A stretch of 64,000 bases of DNA from Micromonospora sp. WMMD1082 (GCF_029626175.1 NZ_JARUBM010000002.1:2745001-2809000), one strand, 5' to 3'; shown: positions 1 through 10,014, counted from the first letter of the stretch. Made by a program: numbers and translations. The notes: generated by a model not told the origin, from the sequence alone.

Positions 1-957
1 CTCGCACTGAATGGGGATAAGCACCTCCTGCGCGGCCACCAACGCGTTGACGGTCAGCAGGCCGAGCGACGGCGGGCAGTCGATGAAGACGTAGTCGAAG
101 CGCCCGGGGTAGGCGGTGATGGCCCGTTCCAGGCGAGACTCACGGGCCACCACCGACACCAGCTCGATCTCCGCGCCCGCCAGGTCGATGGTCGCCGGCA
201 CGCACCAGAGGTTGGGGATGCCCTCGACGGCCTGGGTCACGTCCTCCAGGGGCACGCTGTTGATCAGGCAGTCGTAGACGTCGGGTATGCCGGTGTGGTG
301 CGGGACATTCAGCCCGGTGGAGGCGTTGCCCTGTGGGTCAAGGTCGACCACTAGCACCCGGTTGCCGTGCAGGGCCAGGGCCACTGCCAGGTTGACCGTG
401 GTGGTGGTCTTACCCACGCCGCCTTTCTGGTTCGCGACGCACATGACCCGGGTCCGCTCCGGCCGAGGCATGGTCACCTCGCCACTGGGGTTCAGGATCT
501 GCACGGCGCGCATCGCCTCCATTGCCAACGGTGGGTCATCCTCTTCGCGCGTCGAGGTTTCACGTGAAACGTACGCGGCGTCGGCGGTGTCCGTGGGGTG
601 GGGGCCGGCCGCAGGCGCGGCCGGCGTGTCGGACGCCGGTCGGGGATCGGGCACCACGCCGGGTACCGGCTGGTGCGACGGGGCCGCCTCGAAGCGGGCG
701 GAGGCCGAGGTGTTCCGGCGGATCGGGATCACCCGCGCCTCGGGAGACGCGTTGGCCGGACGCCCGTTGGGGTCCGCGCCGTCCCGCTCCGGCGGCGGTG
801 AGAATGGCGCACCCGACGTCGGCGAGTTCCGGCCAGGCTCCGGTGGACCCTGCGGCACCTCGGTGGGCCGCCAGTTCGGATAGTCGGTTTCACGTGAAAC
901 AGGGTCACCCGCTGACCCGGTCACGCGCGGATCGTCGTACCTGCCGTCGTCATGCAC
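1..957 (-). CDS. parA: Chromosome partitioning ATPase ParA (3' end outside the window)
   Basis: ParA is the Walker-type ATPase that works with ParB to move origin-proximal parS sites. The reverse strand reads a deviant Walker A (QKGGVGKTTTTVNLA), then VDLDPQGNASTGL and DYVFIDCPPSLGLLTVNA, all typical of ParA. The C-terminus runs off the left edge, where parB would be expected. The proposed start is a GTG at 957, the first possible start after an in-frame TGA. This gives an N-terminal tail of about 145 low-complexity Pro/Ala/Asp-rich residues before the ATPase domain. A shorter form could start at the ATG near 524. Both parS sites lie in this tail and are translated in the same frame as VSRET. 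The fold is certain and the start is uncertain. Confidence 0.93.
   Translation of the reverse strand, partial: MHDDGRYDDPRVTGSAGDPVSRETDYPNWRPTEVPQGPPEPGRNSPTSGAPFSPPPERDGADPNGRPANASPEARVIPIRRNTSASARFEAAPSHQPVPGVVPDPRPASDTPAAPAAGPHPTDTADAAYVSRETSTREEDDPPLAMEAMRAVQILNPSGEVTMPRPERTRVMCVANQKGGVGKTTTTVNLAVALALHGNRVLVVDLDPQGNASTGLNVPHHTGIPDVYDCLINSVPLEDVTQAVEGIPNLWCVPATIDLAGAEIELVSVVARESRLERAITAYPGRFDYVFIDCPPSLGLLTVNALVAAQEVLIPIQCE
557..570. promoter_or_regulatory. parS: parS centromere site (perfect)
   Basis: The 14-bp palindrome GTTTCACGTGAAAC is the core of the bacterial parS consensus bound by ParB. It lies inside the N-terminal coding extension of parA, about 4.8 kb from dnaA. Confidence 0.93.
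887..900. promoter_or_regulatory. parS: parS centromere site (perfect)
   Basis: This is a second perfect GTTTCACGTGAAAC palindrome, exactly 330 bp (110 codons) from the first. Both copies are therefore read in the same parA frame and encode the same five residues. It sits near the proposed parA start and could also allow ParB to autoregulate parA. Confidence 0.93.
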
Positions 958-1249
958 CTGTCATCCCTGCCCGCTTCGGATGGTCGGTCCGCACCCGTCA
1001 ACCGGGCCACTCGCGCGTACTGTCCGCAGAGGTACCGCCCGGCGGGAGCGGTCGGGCCCCGGAGGGAGATCCATCGCCGCCCGCTCCACACTATCGACGC
1101 GCGGTCAGCCTACGGCGCACGGGCGCGGCCGGTCCATGTCGGGTTCGCAACCCGCCGACAGTACGCCCGCCACCCGGCGACCGAACGCCACTCGCAGGGC
1201 GGGCCACGCGCCCGCCGTACCCGTCACGGAGCCGGTGGCGCGATCTGGC

Positions 1250-2038
1250 TCACCGTCGCCGCGACCGGGACTTCTCGGACGACCGGCCCGCCGGGCCGAT
1301 CACCCGCTCCCGCACGATCTCGACCACGGTGGTCGGGGGGTCCACGATCCCCTCGCCGCACCGGTGCAGCACCGGCCGGCCGCCGCCCAGCCGGTGCACC
1401 GCCTGGGCATGCTCGGTGATCTCCTCAGCCGCCGAGGCGCCCTTCAGTGCGATCAGACGTCCACCCGGCACGGCCAGCGGCAGGCACCAGGCGGCGAGCC
1501 GGTCCAGCGGCGCCACCGCGCGGGCGGTGACCACGTCGCCGCGCACCGGGTCCGGACCGGCCGCCGCCTCCTCGGCTCGACCGCGGAGCACCCGCACCGA
1601 CCCGGTCAACGCGAGCGCCTCCACCGCCTCCTCAAGAAAGGCCGTGCGGCGGGCCAGCGGCTCGATCAGCGTCACCGCCAGGTCGGGTCGCGCGATGGCG
1701 AGCACCAGACCGGGAAGCCCCGCCCCGGATCCCACGTCCAGCACGGTGGCGCCCGGTGGGAGCAGCTCGGCGACCGCCGCGCAGTTCAGCAGGTGACGGT
1801 CCCAGATCCGGGGCGCCTCGCGCGGGCCGATCAGGCCACGCACCACGCCGTCGGTGGCCAGCAGTTCGGCGTACGCGGCCGCGAGATCGAGGCGTACGCC
1901 GAAGAGCCGGCTGGCCGCGTCGGCCAGCTGTGGCGGCAGCATCGCCACGGCGGGCTCGGCCGACGGTGCGCCTGATCCGGGCGGGATAGCCGCCGGCCCG
2001 GGCGGCGTGCCACCCGGGCCGGACGGTGCAACGCCCAT
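1250..2038 (-). CDS. rsmG: 16S rRNA (guanine-N7) methyltransferase RsmG (GidB)
   Basis: RsmG methylates N7 of a guanine in the 530 loop of 16S rRNA using SAM. The 262-residue product has an Ala/Pro/Gly-rich N-terminus of about 35 residues, then the methyltransferase fold with the SAM loop [12 protein letters not shown] (about 100-111) and the family motifs RAVAPLDRL and [10 protein letters not shown]. The start is taken as the ATG at 2038, 22 nt downstream of the jag stop. A GTG six codons earlier is an alternative. It lies in the conserved parA-rsmG-jag-yidC order. The C-terminus ends in an Arg-rich tail. Confidence 0.93.
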   Translation of the reverse strand: MGVAPSGPGGTPPGPAAIPPGSGAPSAEPAVAMLPPQLADAASRLFGVRLDLAAAYAELLATDGVVRGLIGPREAPRIWDRHLLNCAAVAELLPPGATVLDVGSGAGLPGLVLAIARPDLAVTLIEPLARRTAFLEEAVEALALTGSVRVLRGRAEEAAAGPDPVRGDVVTARAVAPLDRLAAWCLPLAVPGGRLIALKGASAAEEITEHAQAVHRLGGGRPVLHRCGEGIVDPPTTVVEIVRERVIGPAGRSSEKSRSRRR

Positions 2039-2060
2039 GGCGTCGTCTCGGGTCACCCGC

Positions 2061-2651
2061 TCAGTCCGCAGGACGGACGACGATACGCCGGCTGGGCTCG
2101 ACGCCCTCGGACTCGCTCTCCACGCCGTCGATCGCGTTGACCACGTCGTGGACGCACTTGCGCTCGAAGGCCGACATCGGCTCCAGCTGCACCGGCTCGC
2201 CGTGCTCCTTGACCTTCTCGACGGCGTTACGGGCGACCGCGGCGAGTTCCTTGCGCCGGTTGGCCCGGTACCCACCCACGTCGAGCAGCAGCCGGCTCGG
2301 CGAACCGGTCTGCCGGAAGACGGCCAGCCGGGCCAGTTCCTGGAGCGCCTCCAGGGTGGCGCCGCGCTGACCGACCAGGTTCTGCAGGCGGGCGCCGACC
2401 ACCTCGACCACCGGCCGGCCGGCCGACACCAGCTCGTCGATGTCGCCGTCGTAGTCGAGGATGTCGAGCAGCCCTTCGACGTAGTCGGCCGCGATCTCGC
2501 TCTGCCGGAACAGGTCGCTCTCACCGGCGGACTTGCCCGGCGCGGCGTCGGTCTCCTCCGGCTCGCCCTCGACCGGGGCCGCCGCGGTCGGCTCCTCGTC
2601 GTCCAAGGGCTGTTCGGCGCGGGGGATGCTGGTGTCGGTCACGGTTGTCAT
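2061..2651 (-). CDS. jag: Jag/KhpB-like RNA-binding protein (KH + R3H)
   Basis: This 196-residue protein matches the SpoIIIJ-associated family found next to yidC. An acidic, disordered N-terminus (about 1-45) is followed by a KH-like segment (about 50-125, including [21 protein letters not shown]) and an R3H domain in which [16 protein letters not shown] and [16 protein letters not shown] are recognisable. Family members bind RNA and affect membrane-protein biogenesis and cell division. The exact role here is inferred from family and position. The 206 bp before yidC contain no gene. Confidence 0.9.
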   Translation of the reverse strand: MTTVTDTSIPRAEQPLDDEEPTAAAPVEGEPEETDAAPGKSAGESDLFRQSEIAADYVEGLLDILDYDGDIDELVSAGRPVVEVVGARLQNLVGQRGATLEALQELARLAVFRQTGSPSRLLLDVGGYRANRRKELAAVARNAVEKVKEHGEPVQLEPMSAFERKCVHDVVNAIDGVESESEGVEPSRRIVVRPAD

Positions 2652-2857
2652 CTCCGTACTCGCTCGGCCGGACCTCGGGTCCGCTGGTTTCCCGCGCGGC
2701 CGGCGGGACGTCGCCGGTGCCCACGGGCACGTCTGTAGGGCAGTCTCGCCCGTACGCCACGTCGCGCGTGGCGCTTCGCGCTCCGGCGCCGGCCTCGCGG
2801 CGGCCGCACGGCGCGCAACGGGCCGCCGCCGGGGAGACCGGCGACGGCCCGGACGAT

Positions 2858-3847
2858 TCAGCCCTGCCGCTTGGCGGGGCGGCCCTTCTTCGGGTTGACC
2901 GGCTTGGCACCCGGCTTCGGGCCGGCGACCTTCGGCGCGGCCGGGGGCGGCGGCGCGGCGGCGGGCTTGCTCCGGCCGAACAGGCCACCGGTCTTCGCCG
3001 GCTGCGTCCCGTTACGCGCGGAGGTGGCCGGCTTGCTGGTCGCGGTCACCGGTGGGGGGAACTTGCGCAGCACCCACTGCTGCTGGCCGAGGGTGAAGAG
3101 GTTGTTGGTGACCCAGTAGATGATCACACCGATCGGGAAGATCGCGCCGGAGATCAGCAGCGACAGCGGGATGCCGTAGAGCATCAGGCGCTGGATCATC
3201 CGCTGCTGCGGGTCCTCCGCCCAGCCGGTCTTGAGGATCATCTGGCGGCTGGTGAGGTACGTGGTGCCCATCATCACCAGGACCAGGACACCGGCCATGA
3301 CCTTGACGACCGTGCCGTTGGCGTTACCGAGTTGCGCCAGTTCCTCCGCGGTGGACCCGAACTTGCCGGCGATCGGCGCGGTGAACAGCGTGGCGGTGGC
3401 GGCGCTGTCGAACTGGCTGACCGTCCAGCCGTACAGCGTCTTGGCGACCTCGCCGCGATCGGGGTTGAGGCGCCTCAGCACGTGGAAGAGGCCGAGGAAG
3501 ACGGGGATCTGGAGGAACATCGGAAGGCAGCCCATGAGCGGGTTGGCCTTTTCCTTCCGGTAGAGCTCCATCATCTCCTTCTGGAGCGTCTCCCGGTCAC
3601 CCTTGTGCTTCTCCTGCAGGGCCTTCACCTGAGGCTGGAGGGCCTGCATCGCCCGCTGCGACTTGATCTGCTTGACGAAGACCGGGAACAGGATCACCCG
3701 GACGGTGACCACCAGGAAGAAGATGGCCAGGATCCACGACCAGTTGGTGCCGAGGACCGTGGCGTCCGGAATCCCGATGGCGTCCCAGGCCGAATGCCAG
3801 GACAGCAGGATCCACGAGATCGCGTAGTAGATCCAGTCGAGACTCAA
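2858..3847 (-). CDS. yidC: Membrane protein insertase YidC
   Basis: YidC inserts and folds membrane proteins, alone or with SecYEG. The 329-residue product is the short Gram-positive type: a first membrane segment near residues 36-56 holding the conserved Arg50 of the hydrophilic groove (VVTVRVILFP), a charged coiled hairpin (about 60-100), the MGCLPMFLQIPVFLGLFHVL segment, and further helices ending in GVIIYWVTNNLFTLGQQ. The basic, Pro/Lys-rich C-terminal tail (about 265-329) is typical of actinobacterial YidC. It lies 3 nt downstream of yidD in a tight operon. Confidence 0.96.
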   Translation of the reverse strand: MSLDWIYYAISWILLSWHSAWDAIGIPDATVLGTNWSWILAIFFLVVTVRVILFPVFVKQIKSQRAMQALQPQVKALQEKHKGDRETLQKEMMELYRKEKANPLMGCLPMFLQIPVFLGLFHVLRRLNPDRGEVAKTLYGWTVSQFDSAATATLFTAPIAGKFGSTAEELAQLGNANGTVVKVMAGVLVLVMMGTTYLTSRQMILKTGWAEDPQQRMIQRLMLYGIPLSLLISGAIFPIGVIIYWVTNNLFTLGQQQWVLRKFPPPVTATSKPATSARNGTQPAKTGGLFGRSKPAAAPPPPAAPKVAGPKPGAKPVNPKKGRPAKRQG

Positions 3848-3850
3848 TTC

Positions 3851-4138
3851 TCAGGCTCCAGTCACGTCGGCGGATCGGCGGCCGCCCGGCTCCGGCACCG
3901 GGTCGTATCCACCAGGATGGAATGGGTGGCAGCGCGACAGTCGCCGGACCGTCAGACCGGCTCCCCGGAGCGCGCCGTGCCGGGCGACCGCCTCAAGGGC
4001 GTACGCACTGCACGACGGGTAGAACCGACAGCGGGCCGGCAACGCCGGACTTATCCACCGACGGTACGCGATGATGGGTAGCGTCAGCACCCGGGCACCC
4101 CTGGTAGCAGGGCGGAACGGCGTCGATCCGTCGTTCAT
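3851..4138 (-). CDS. yidD: Membrane protein insertion efficiency factor YidD
   Basis: This 95-residue protein contains the compact YidD signature: [10 protein letters not shown], then [16 protein letters not shown] with its conserved cysteines, then HPGGYDPVP. YidD is a peripheral membrane protein that assists YidC-dependent insertion. The start codon overlaps the rnpA stop by 4 nt (ATGA), indicating translational coupling. yidC follows after 3 nt. Confidence 0.95.
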   Translation of the reverse strand: MNDGSTPFRPATRGARVLTLPIIAYRRWISPALPARCRFYPSCSAYALEAVARHGALRGAGLTVRRLSRCHPFHPGGYDPVPEPGGRRSADVTGA

Positions 4139-4551
4139 CGGTGCCGCCGACCCCGGCCCGACCGGGCGGCGGCGAGCGCCGCGTCCAGGTCGGCACCGAG
4201 TCGCTGGTACGCCGCGTCGGCCGCGGCCGGCAGGGCGCGTACGACAAGGGTGCTGCCGGCCGGCAGGTCGACGAGCCGTTCCCGGGTCAGGTGCCGCAAC
4301 CGGCGACGCACCCTGTTCCTGACCACCGCGGGCCCGACCGCCTTGGAAACCACGAAGCCGGCGCGGGACACCGGCGCGGAGTCAAACTCCGCACCACCCC
4401 GCGCCGGCTTCGGCGCTGTTTCCCCGGAGGTGACCGGCAGGGTCAGGTGCACGACCAGCGTGCCCCGGCCCGCCCGACGGCCACCGCGAACCGCTGCGGC
4501 GAAGTCGCTACTGCGCCGCAGTCGTTGCGCGGCCGCCAGCACGACTGCCAC
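4135..4551 (-). CDS. rnpA: Ribonuclease P protein component
   Basis: RnpA is the protein subunit of RNase P, which matures tRNA 5' ends. The 138-residue product opens with [13 protein letters not shown] and carries the diagnostic basic helix RNRVRRRLR (78-86). Compared with short homologues there is an insertion of about 20 residues (around 42-60) rich in Gly/Pro/Ala. The start at 4551 is an ATG; a start a few codons later (VLAAAQ) is possible. It lies between rpmH and yidD, as in most bacteria. Confidence 0.95.
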   Translation of the reverse strand: MAVVLAAAQRLRRSSDFAAAVRGGRRAGRGTLVVHLTLPVTSGETAPKPARGGAEFDSAPVSRAGFVVSKAVGPAVVRNRVRRRLRHLTRERLVDLPAGSTLVVRALPAAADAAYQRLGADLDAALAAARSGRGRRHR

Positions 4552-4577
4552 GTCCTCCCGAGCGGACCCGACCGGCC

Positions 4578-4715
4578 TCAGGCCGACAGGCGGGCGCGGC
4601 CCTTGGCGCGACGGGTCGAGATGATGGCGCGGCCGGCCCGGGTGCGCATGCGCAGCCGGAAGCCGTGGGTCTTCGCGCGCCGGCGGTTGTTCGGCTGATA
4701 GGTGCGCTTGCTCAC
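4578..4715 (-). CDS. rpmH: 50S ribosomal protein L34
   Basis: This 45-residue, strongly basic protein begins [19 protein letters not shown] and continues with the L34 core [19 protein letters not shown]. The start is a GTG at 4715 and the stop is at 4578. It is the first gene of the leftward rpmH-rnpA-yidD-yidC-jag-rsmG-parA series that diverges from dnaA. Confidence 0.97.
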   Translation of the reverse strand: MSKRTYQPNNRRRAKTHGFRLRMRTRAGRAIISTRRAKGRARLSA

Positions 4716-5357
4716 GTCAGGCTCTCCGTTGTCGGACGCCCCGGGCGAGGGGATCGCCGGGTCGTGGTGGTCCGGGCCGCCGCTGCGGTGGCCCTGATCA
4801 ACGCTGCCCAGGCGGTGCGTAGCCTCGGCGATGCGTGGAGCGACCGTGGGCGGCAGGCACCCATCACCCTAGCAGAGGGCGTGCGAGCAGCCCCTCCAGC
4901 GTAGGTCGGGGGTCAATCACCGTCAAACCGGTCCATCCGGTGCGGGACCTGCGGCAAAGAGCGGCGGAGGGTGCGGAGAAGTGGCGTTTTCACTGATGCC
5001 GACAGGCACGGAGCACGTCGACGGTTGATGGCGCGGCGACAACGCTGTTACCGTGCCCGATTGCGGTCAGCGTCGGAGTTCCGCCGATGTCGCCGGCAGG
5101 CAAGACCGGACACGGTGGTGAATCGTTCGGCACGGTGAACCCGCTTCAGTGCCCGGCCACGGCAGGGGGCAGGTCAGACCCGCGCCCGGCGGGCGGCCAC
5201 AATCGGTCGGTACACAGGCTGTGGATAACTTGTGGAGGACGACCGGTGCGGCGGCCGGGCGGGGTGACGACGACGAGGTCACGCCCGCTCGGTACGGGCC
5301 ACCGGACGGCCGGGGGACGGCGGCGTCCGGGAGCAGAGGCGAGGGGGTGGCACGACG
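4716..5357. promoter_or_regulatory. Divergent rpmH/dnaA promoter region
   Basis: These 642 bp hold no gene. On the minus strand an actinobacterial-type -10 (TAGGGT, 4866-4871) is a candidate rpmH promoter, about 150 nt before its start. On the plus strand, TTGATG (5025-5030) and TACCGT (5049-5054), 18 nt apart, form a candidate dnaA promoter, leaving a leader of about 300 nt. A DnaA box at 5220 lies in that leader. The promoter calls rest on hexamer likeness only. Confidence 0.45.
5220..5228 (-). promoter_or_regulatory. DnaA box in the dnaA leader
   Basis: TGTGGATAA on the plus strand is a perfect TTATCCACA DnaA box on the minus strand, 130 nt upstream of the dnaA start. A box here is consistent with DnaA autoregulation. 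Confidence 0.75.
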
Positions 5358-7178
5358 GTGGCCGGTACGACCGACCTTGCCGCGGTGTGGACGGCGACGA
5401 CCGATGAACTCGCCGACGAGATCATCTCCGCGCAGCAGCGGGCGTATCTGCGGCTGACCCGGTTACGGGCGATCGTCGAGGACACCGTTCTGTTGTCGGT
5501 GCCGGACGCCTTCACCCGGGACGTGATCGAGTCACGGTTGCGGCCGGCCATCACCGAGGCGCTCACCCGCCGGTTGGGTCGGCCGATCCAGGTCGCGGTG
5601 ACCGTCCGGGTGCCGGAGGACGGGCGAGCCACGGGCACGGTCTACCGCACCACCCCCGAATCGGACTCCGTCGACCACACCGGTGGCTCCGGTGACCTCG
5701 ACGGCCGGACAGCCGGCCCGGAACCGGGGACCGACGTCGGTCGGCAGCTCCCGCTGATTCCCGAGCAACCGCACCCCGGCCGGTTCGACCGGCCGGTCCT
5801 GGACGAGCCGCCCGCCGAGGTCAGCCCTCGTGCCGGCGTGACCGACGGCCAGGAGTCCCTCTTCGGTGCCGCGTTCGTGGAGCAGCCCCACCCGGCGGAG
5901 GCCGGCCGACGGGGCCCCGAGCGGCTCGGCTTCCCCGAGCAGGCCGGGCGCCTGGATCCGCCGGCCGCCGGGCCACGCGGCTTCGGCACCCGGTACGGCG
6001 AGGAGTCCCCCTTCTCCCCCCGCGACCAGCATGTGATCCGGGCCATGCCATCCGACGGGGGCACCGACAGCGGGCCCGGCCGCAGTGGCGCGGATCACCG
6101 CCCCGTCGGGCGGGACGATCGGCGGCTGCCGACCGGCGCCGACAGCGGTGGCAACCGGCTCAACCCGAAGTACATGTTCGAGACGTTCGTCATCGGCTCG
6201 TCCAACCGCTTCGCGCACGCGGCGAGCGTCGCGGTGGCCGAGTCGCCGGCGAAGGCGTACAACCCGCTGTTCATCTACGGCAGCTCCGGGCTGGGCAAGA
6301 CCCACCTGCTGCACGCCATCGGGCACTACGCCACGACGCTGGGCAACGCCCGCTCGGTCCGGTACGTCTCGACCGAGGAGTTCACCAACGACTTCATCAA
6401 CTCGCTGCGGGACGACAAGACCAGCGCCTTCCAGCGCCGCTACCGCGATGTCGACATCCTGCTGATCGACGACATCCAGTTCCTGGAGAACCGCGAGCGG
6501 ACCCAGGAGGAGTTCTTCCACACCTTCAACACGCTGCACAACGCCAACAAGCAGATCGTGATCACCTCGGACCGCTCGCCCAAGCAGCTGGCGACCCTGG
6601 AGGACCGGCTGCGGACCCGTTTCGAGTGGGGACTGCTCGCCGACATCCAGCCGCCGGACCTGGAGACCCGGATCGCGATCCTGCAGAAGAAGGCCGCCCA
6701 GGAGCGGCTCTTCGCCCCGCCCGACGTGCTGGAGTTCATCGCCTCCCGGGTGTCCAACTCGATCCGGGAACTGGAGGGGGCGCTGATCCGGGTCACCGCC
6801 TTCGCCAGCCTGACCCGCTCGAACGTGGAGCTGTCCCTGGCCGAGGAGGTGCTGCGGGACTTCATCCCGGACGGTGCCGGGCCGGAGATCACCGCCGACC
6901 AGATCATGGTCTCCACCGCCGACTACTTCGGGGTGAGCCTGGAGGATCTGCGGGGACACTCCCGATCACGGGTGCTCGTCAACGCCCGCCAGGTGGCCAT
7001 GTACCTGTGCCGCGAGCTGACCGACCTGTCGCTGCCCCGGATCGGTCAGGCCTTCGGCGGGCGGGACCACACCACCGTCATGCACGCCGACCGCAAGATC
7101 CGTCAGCAGATGGCCGAACGGCGCTCGCTCTACAACCAGATCGCCGAGCTGACCAACCGGATCAAGCAGAACACCTGA
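5358..7178 (+). CDS. dnaA: Chromosomal replication initiator DnaA
   Basis: DnaA binds DnaA boxes at oriC and melts the origin. The 606-residue product has domain I (about 1-95), a long acidic and Pro/Gly-rich domain II linker (about 95-270, typical of actinomycetes), the AAA+ domain with Walker [10 protein letters not shown] (around 308) and Walker [16 protein letters not shown], and the C-terminal DNA-binding domain with the signature [14 protein letters not shown] (around 565-580). The start is a GTG behind the purine-rich GAGGGGGTGG. It diverges from rpmH and is followed by a strong terminator. Confidence 0.98.
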   Translation: MAGTTDLAAVWTATTDELADEIISAQQRAYLRLTRLRAIVEDTVLLSVPDAFTRDVIESRLRPAITEALTRRLGRPIQVAVTVRVPEDGRATGTVYRTTPESDSVDHTGGSGDLDGRTAGPEPGTDVGRQLPLIPEQPHPGRFDRPVLDEPPAEVSPRAGVTDGQESLFGAAFVEQPHPAEAGRRGPERLGFPEQAGRLDPPAAGPRGFGTRYGEESPFSPRDQHVIRAMPSDGGTDSGPGRSGADHRPVGRDDRRLPTGADSGGNRLNPKYMFETFVIGSSNRFAHAASVAVAESPAKAYNPLFIYGSSGLGKTHLLHAIGHYATTLGNARSVRYVSTEEFTNDFINSLRDDKTSAFQRRYRDVDILLIDDIQFLENRERTQEEFFHTFNTLHNANKQIVITSDRSPKQLATLEDRLRTRFEWGLLADIQPPDLETRIAILQKKAAQERLFAPPDVLEFIASRVSNSIRELEGALIRVTAFASLTRSNVELSLAEEVLRDFIPDGAGPEITADQIMVSTADYFGVSLEDLRGHSRSRVLVNARQVAMYLCRELTDLSLPRIGQAFGGRDHTTVMHADRKIRQQMAERRSLYNQIAELTNRIKQNT

Positions 7179-7202
7179 ACGACGGCTGCCGCGCGTCGTG
7201 GC

Positions 7203-7239
7203 GAGGGTCCGACCGCACCGGTCGGACCCTCTTTTTCTT
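7203..7239 (+). terminator. Intrinsic terminator after dnaA
   Basis: There is a perfect 13-bp stem (7203-7215 with 7219-7231, sequence GAGGGTCCGACCG and its complement) with a 3-nt loop, followed by TTTTTCTT. It begins 25 nt after the dnaA stop and insulates oriC from dnaA transcription. Confidence 0.9.
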
Positions 7240-7310
7240 GCGTCACCGGTTGACCCTCGACGAGGTGTAGACCACACCATCAAAGGCGTGTCCACTCCCG
7301 CCGCCGTTCG

Positions 7311-7765
7311 TTGTCCACAGCTCGTTATCCACCGACGGTGGACAACGACGCGACGTCAGCATCCGGTTACCCACAGCCTGTGGAGAAACCCTGGGGACGA
7401 CGCTGTGGACGCCTGTGGATGCCTGGGGACAGCCGACCGCGTTGTCCACCGACAACGGCCGGCCTGTGGGCAGCCTGTTGAAGGTTCTGGGGATGACGGC
7501 GGCCGAGCCGCCCGCGACGATCCACAGGCCTGGGGAGGAAGTCGGTGGATTACCGGTGGACAACCAGTGGACAACGGTGGACAACCGGTGCCGCGCGGGC
7601 CCCCTGTGGACGGCGAGCCGGGTTGTACCCCGGCTTCTCCACAGCTAAACCACCGGTGGATAACCCGTCTGACCTGCCCATACGCGGGTTCTCCACAGTT
7701 TGCACAGGTGCGATGAAGACGATGAGTTATCTCTTCTAAAAGAACGAAAACCAATCATCACCGTT
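7311..7765. other. oriC: Chromosomal replication origin oriC
   Basis: The 774-bp dnaA-dnaN interval has no gene and is full of DnaA boxes. Exact or single-mismatch boxes on the plus strand are at 7311 (TTGTCCACA), 7325 (TTATCCACC), 7367 (TTACCCACA), 7442 (TTGTCCACC), 7635 and 7689 (both TTCTCCACA). On the minus strand they are at 7337, 7555 and 7576 (GGTGGACAA), 7379 (TGTGGAGAA), 7566 (AGTGGACAA) and 7655 (GGTGGATAA). Weaker ones occur at 7404, 7414, 7605 and 7774. The boxes end at about 7697. They are followed by a conspicuously AT-rich stretch, about 7712-7765, which is the best candidate DNA-unwinding element. Between 7766 and dnaN I see no further structure. Confidence 0.93.
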
Positions 7766-7952
7766 GGACTTCCTGTGGATCGGTCGACCGCTGCCGGACA
7801 GACGCGTCAGCAGCGACACGATCCACGGGGTCGGGCACACAGCCGATACCCTCGCGCCCTAAGGTGCGAGGGGTACCCGCACACCAGGCGGGTCAGTGGG
7901 CAGCGGCCGGCATGAGAGAGTTGACGACGTCGACGTCGACGCGGAGGCATTG

Positions 7953-9086
7953 ATGAAGTTCCGAGTGGAGCGCGACGCGCTCGCCGAAGCCGTGGCTTGG
8001 ACCGCGAAGAGCCTGCCCAGCCGGCCGTCCGTACCGGTGCTGGCCGGTGTGATGCTGCGCGTCACCGACGGCAGCCTCCAGGTCTCCGGCTTCGACTACG
8101 AAGTCTCCAGCCAGGTGACCGTCCAGGTGCAGGGCGACGCCGACGGTGCCGCCCTCGTCTCCGGTCGCCTGCTTGCCGAGATCACCAAGGCGTTGCCCGC
8201 CAAACCGGTCGACATCGCCGCGGTCGGGGCACATCTCGAACTGGTCTGCGGCAGCGCCCGGTTCACCCTGCCCACCATGCCGGTGGAGGACTACCCCACC
8301 CTGCCCGAAATGCCCGCCAGCGCCGGCACCATCGACGCGGCCGCCTTCGCCGCCGCGGTGGCCCAGGTCGCGGTCGCCGCCAGCCGGGACGAGACGCTGC
8401 CGATGATGACCGGCGTACGCGTCGAACTCTCCGGCGGCAGCCTGGCCATGCTCGCCACCGACCGCTACCGGCTGGCCCTGCGCGAGATGGAGTGGAACCC
8501 GGACGACCCGGAGATCAGCCTCAACGCGCTGGTTCCCGCGCGGACGCTCAACGACACCGCCAAGGCCCTCGGCCCACTCGGCGGCCAGGTCATCCTGGCC
8601 CTGGCCCAGGGCTCGGCGGGCGAAGGCATGATCGGTTTCTCCGGCGGCACCCGGCGCACCACCAGCCGCCTGCTCGACGGTGCGAACTACCCGCCGGTGC
8701 GTTCCCTCTTCCCGGCCAACCACAACGCCGAGGCCCACCTGCCGGTCAGCACCCTCATCGAGGTGGTCAAGCGGGTCGCGCTGGTGGCCGAGCGGGCCAC
8801 CCCCGTGCTGCTCAGCTTCAGCGCCGACGGGCTGGTGGTCGAGGCCGGCGGCACCGAGGAGGCCCGGGCCAGCGAGGCCATGGAGGCCACCTTCACCGGC
8901 GAGCCGCTCACCATCGGCTTCAACCCGCAGTACCTCATCGACGGGCTGACCAACCTCGGAACCCAGTTCGCCGTGTTGCACTTCGTCGACGCCTTCAAGC
9001 CCGCGGTGATTTCTCCGGCGGGCGAGGATGGCGAGCTCATCGGTGGGTACCGGTACCTCATCATGCCGATCCGCGTGTCCCGCTGA
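7953..9086 (+). CDS. dnaN: DNA polymerase III sliding clamp (beta subunit)
   Basis: The beta clamp encircles DNA and tethers polymerase III. The 377-residue product begins MKFRVERDALAEAVAW, preceded by CGGAGG at a 5-nt spacing, which fixes the start at 7953 rather than at upstream in-frame codons. Beta-clamp hallmarks are LPSRPSVPVLAGVML near the N-terminus, ATDRYRLALRE in the middle, and the C-terminal YRYLIMPIRVSR, which ends in the conserved clamp C-terminus. It lies downstream of oriC, as expected. Confidence 0.98.
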   Translation: MKFRVERDALAEAVAWTAKSLPSRPSVPVLAGVMLRVTDGSLQVSGFDYEVSSQVTVQVQGDADGAALVSGRLLAEITKALPAKPVDIAAVGAHLELVCGSARFTLPTMPVEDYPTLPEMPASAGTIDAAAFAAAVAQVAVAASRDETLPMMTGVRVELSGGSLAMLATDRYRLALREMEWNPDDPEISLNALVPARTLNDTAKALGPLGGQVILALAQGSAGEGMIGFSGGTRRTTSRLLDGANYPPVRSLFPANHNAEAHLPVSTLIEVVKRVALVAERATPVLLSFSADGLVVEAGGTEEARASEAMEATFTGEPLTIGFNPQYLIDGLTNLGTQFAVLHFVDAFKPAVISPAGEDGELIGGYRYLIMPIRVSR

Positions 9087-9125
9087 TCGGCAGCGCACAA
9101 CCGCACCCACGAAAGGTCACCAAAG

Positions 9126-9998
9126 ATGCAGCTCGGTCTGGTAGGACTCGGCCGGATGGGCGGCAACATGCGCGAGCGGTTGCGCACCGCCGGTCACGAG
9201 GTGGTCGGTCTGGACCACAACCCGGGGCTGAGCGATGTTGCCAGCGTGGCTGAACTGGCCGAGAAGCTGGAGGCGCCGCGGGCGGTCTGGGTGATGGTGC
9301 CCGCGGCCGTCACCGACGCCACCATCGACGAACTGGCCACCGTGCTCGGCGAGGGCGACCTCATCATCGACGGCGGCAACTCGCGGTTCAGCGACGACGC
9401 CCCCCGGGCCGAGCGGCTCCACGAACGCGGCATCGGCTACCTCGACGTGGGGGTCTCCGGTGGGGTGTGGGGCCGGCAGAACGGCTACGGCCTGATGGTC
9501 GGCGGTGCCCAGGAGCATGTCGAACGGCTCATGCCGATCTTCGACGCGCTCAAGCCCGAGGGCGAGTTCGGCTTCGTCCACGCCGGGCCGGTCGGCGCCG
9601 GCCACTACGCCAAGATGGTGCACAACGGCATCGAGTACGGCCTGATGCACGCCTACGCCGAGGGCTACGAGCTGATGGCCGCCTCCGAACTGGTGACCAA
9701 CGTGCCGGGTGTGATCAAGTCCTGGCGCGAGGGCACCGTGGTCCGCTCCTGGCTGCTGGACCTGCTCGACCGCGCCCTCGACGAGGACCCGGAACTGAAC
9801 CAGCTCAGCGACTACACCGAGGACACCGGCGAGGGGCGCTGGACCGTGGACGAGGCCGTCCGTCTCGCCGTGCCGCTCAACGTCATCACCGCCTCGCTGT
9901 TCGCCCGGTTCGCCTCCCGGCAGGACGACTCACCGGCGCTGAAGGCCGTCTCCGCGCTGCGTCAGCAGTTCGGCGGGCACACCGTGCGCAAGCGCTGA
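9126..9998 (+). CDS. gnd: 6-phosphogluconate dehydrogenase (decarboxylating), short type
   Basis: The enzyme converts 6-phosphogluconate to ribulose 5-phosphate and CO2 in the oxidative pentose phosphate pathway. The 290-residue product has the N-terminal dinucleotide fold [13 protein letters not shown], the substrate motif [20 protein letters not shown], and the catalytic [16 protein letters not shown]. The length (about 290-300, not 470) marks the short class, many of which prefer NAD+. Placement between dnaN and recF is a familiar actinomycete arrangement. The cofactor preference is inferred. Confidence 0.93.
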   Translation: MQLGLVGLGRMGGNMRERLRTAGHEVVGLDHNPGLSDVASVAELAEKLEAPRAVWVMVPAAVTDATIDELATVLGEGDLIIDGGNSRFSDDAPRAERLHERGIGYLDVGVSGGVWGRQNGYGLMVGGAQEHVERLMPIFDALKPEGEFGFVHAGPVGAGHYAKMVHNGIEYGLMHAYAEGYELMAASELVTNVPGVIKSWREGTVVRSWLLDLLDRALDEDPELNQLSDYTEDTGEGRWTVDEAVRLAVPLNVITASLFARFASRQDDSPALKAVSALRQQFGGHTVRKR

Positions 9999-10014
9999 CC
10001 GGCACCGCGACCCC

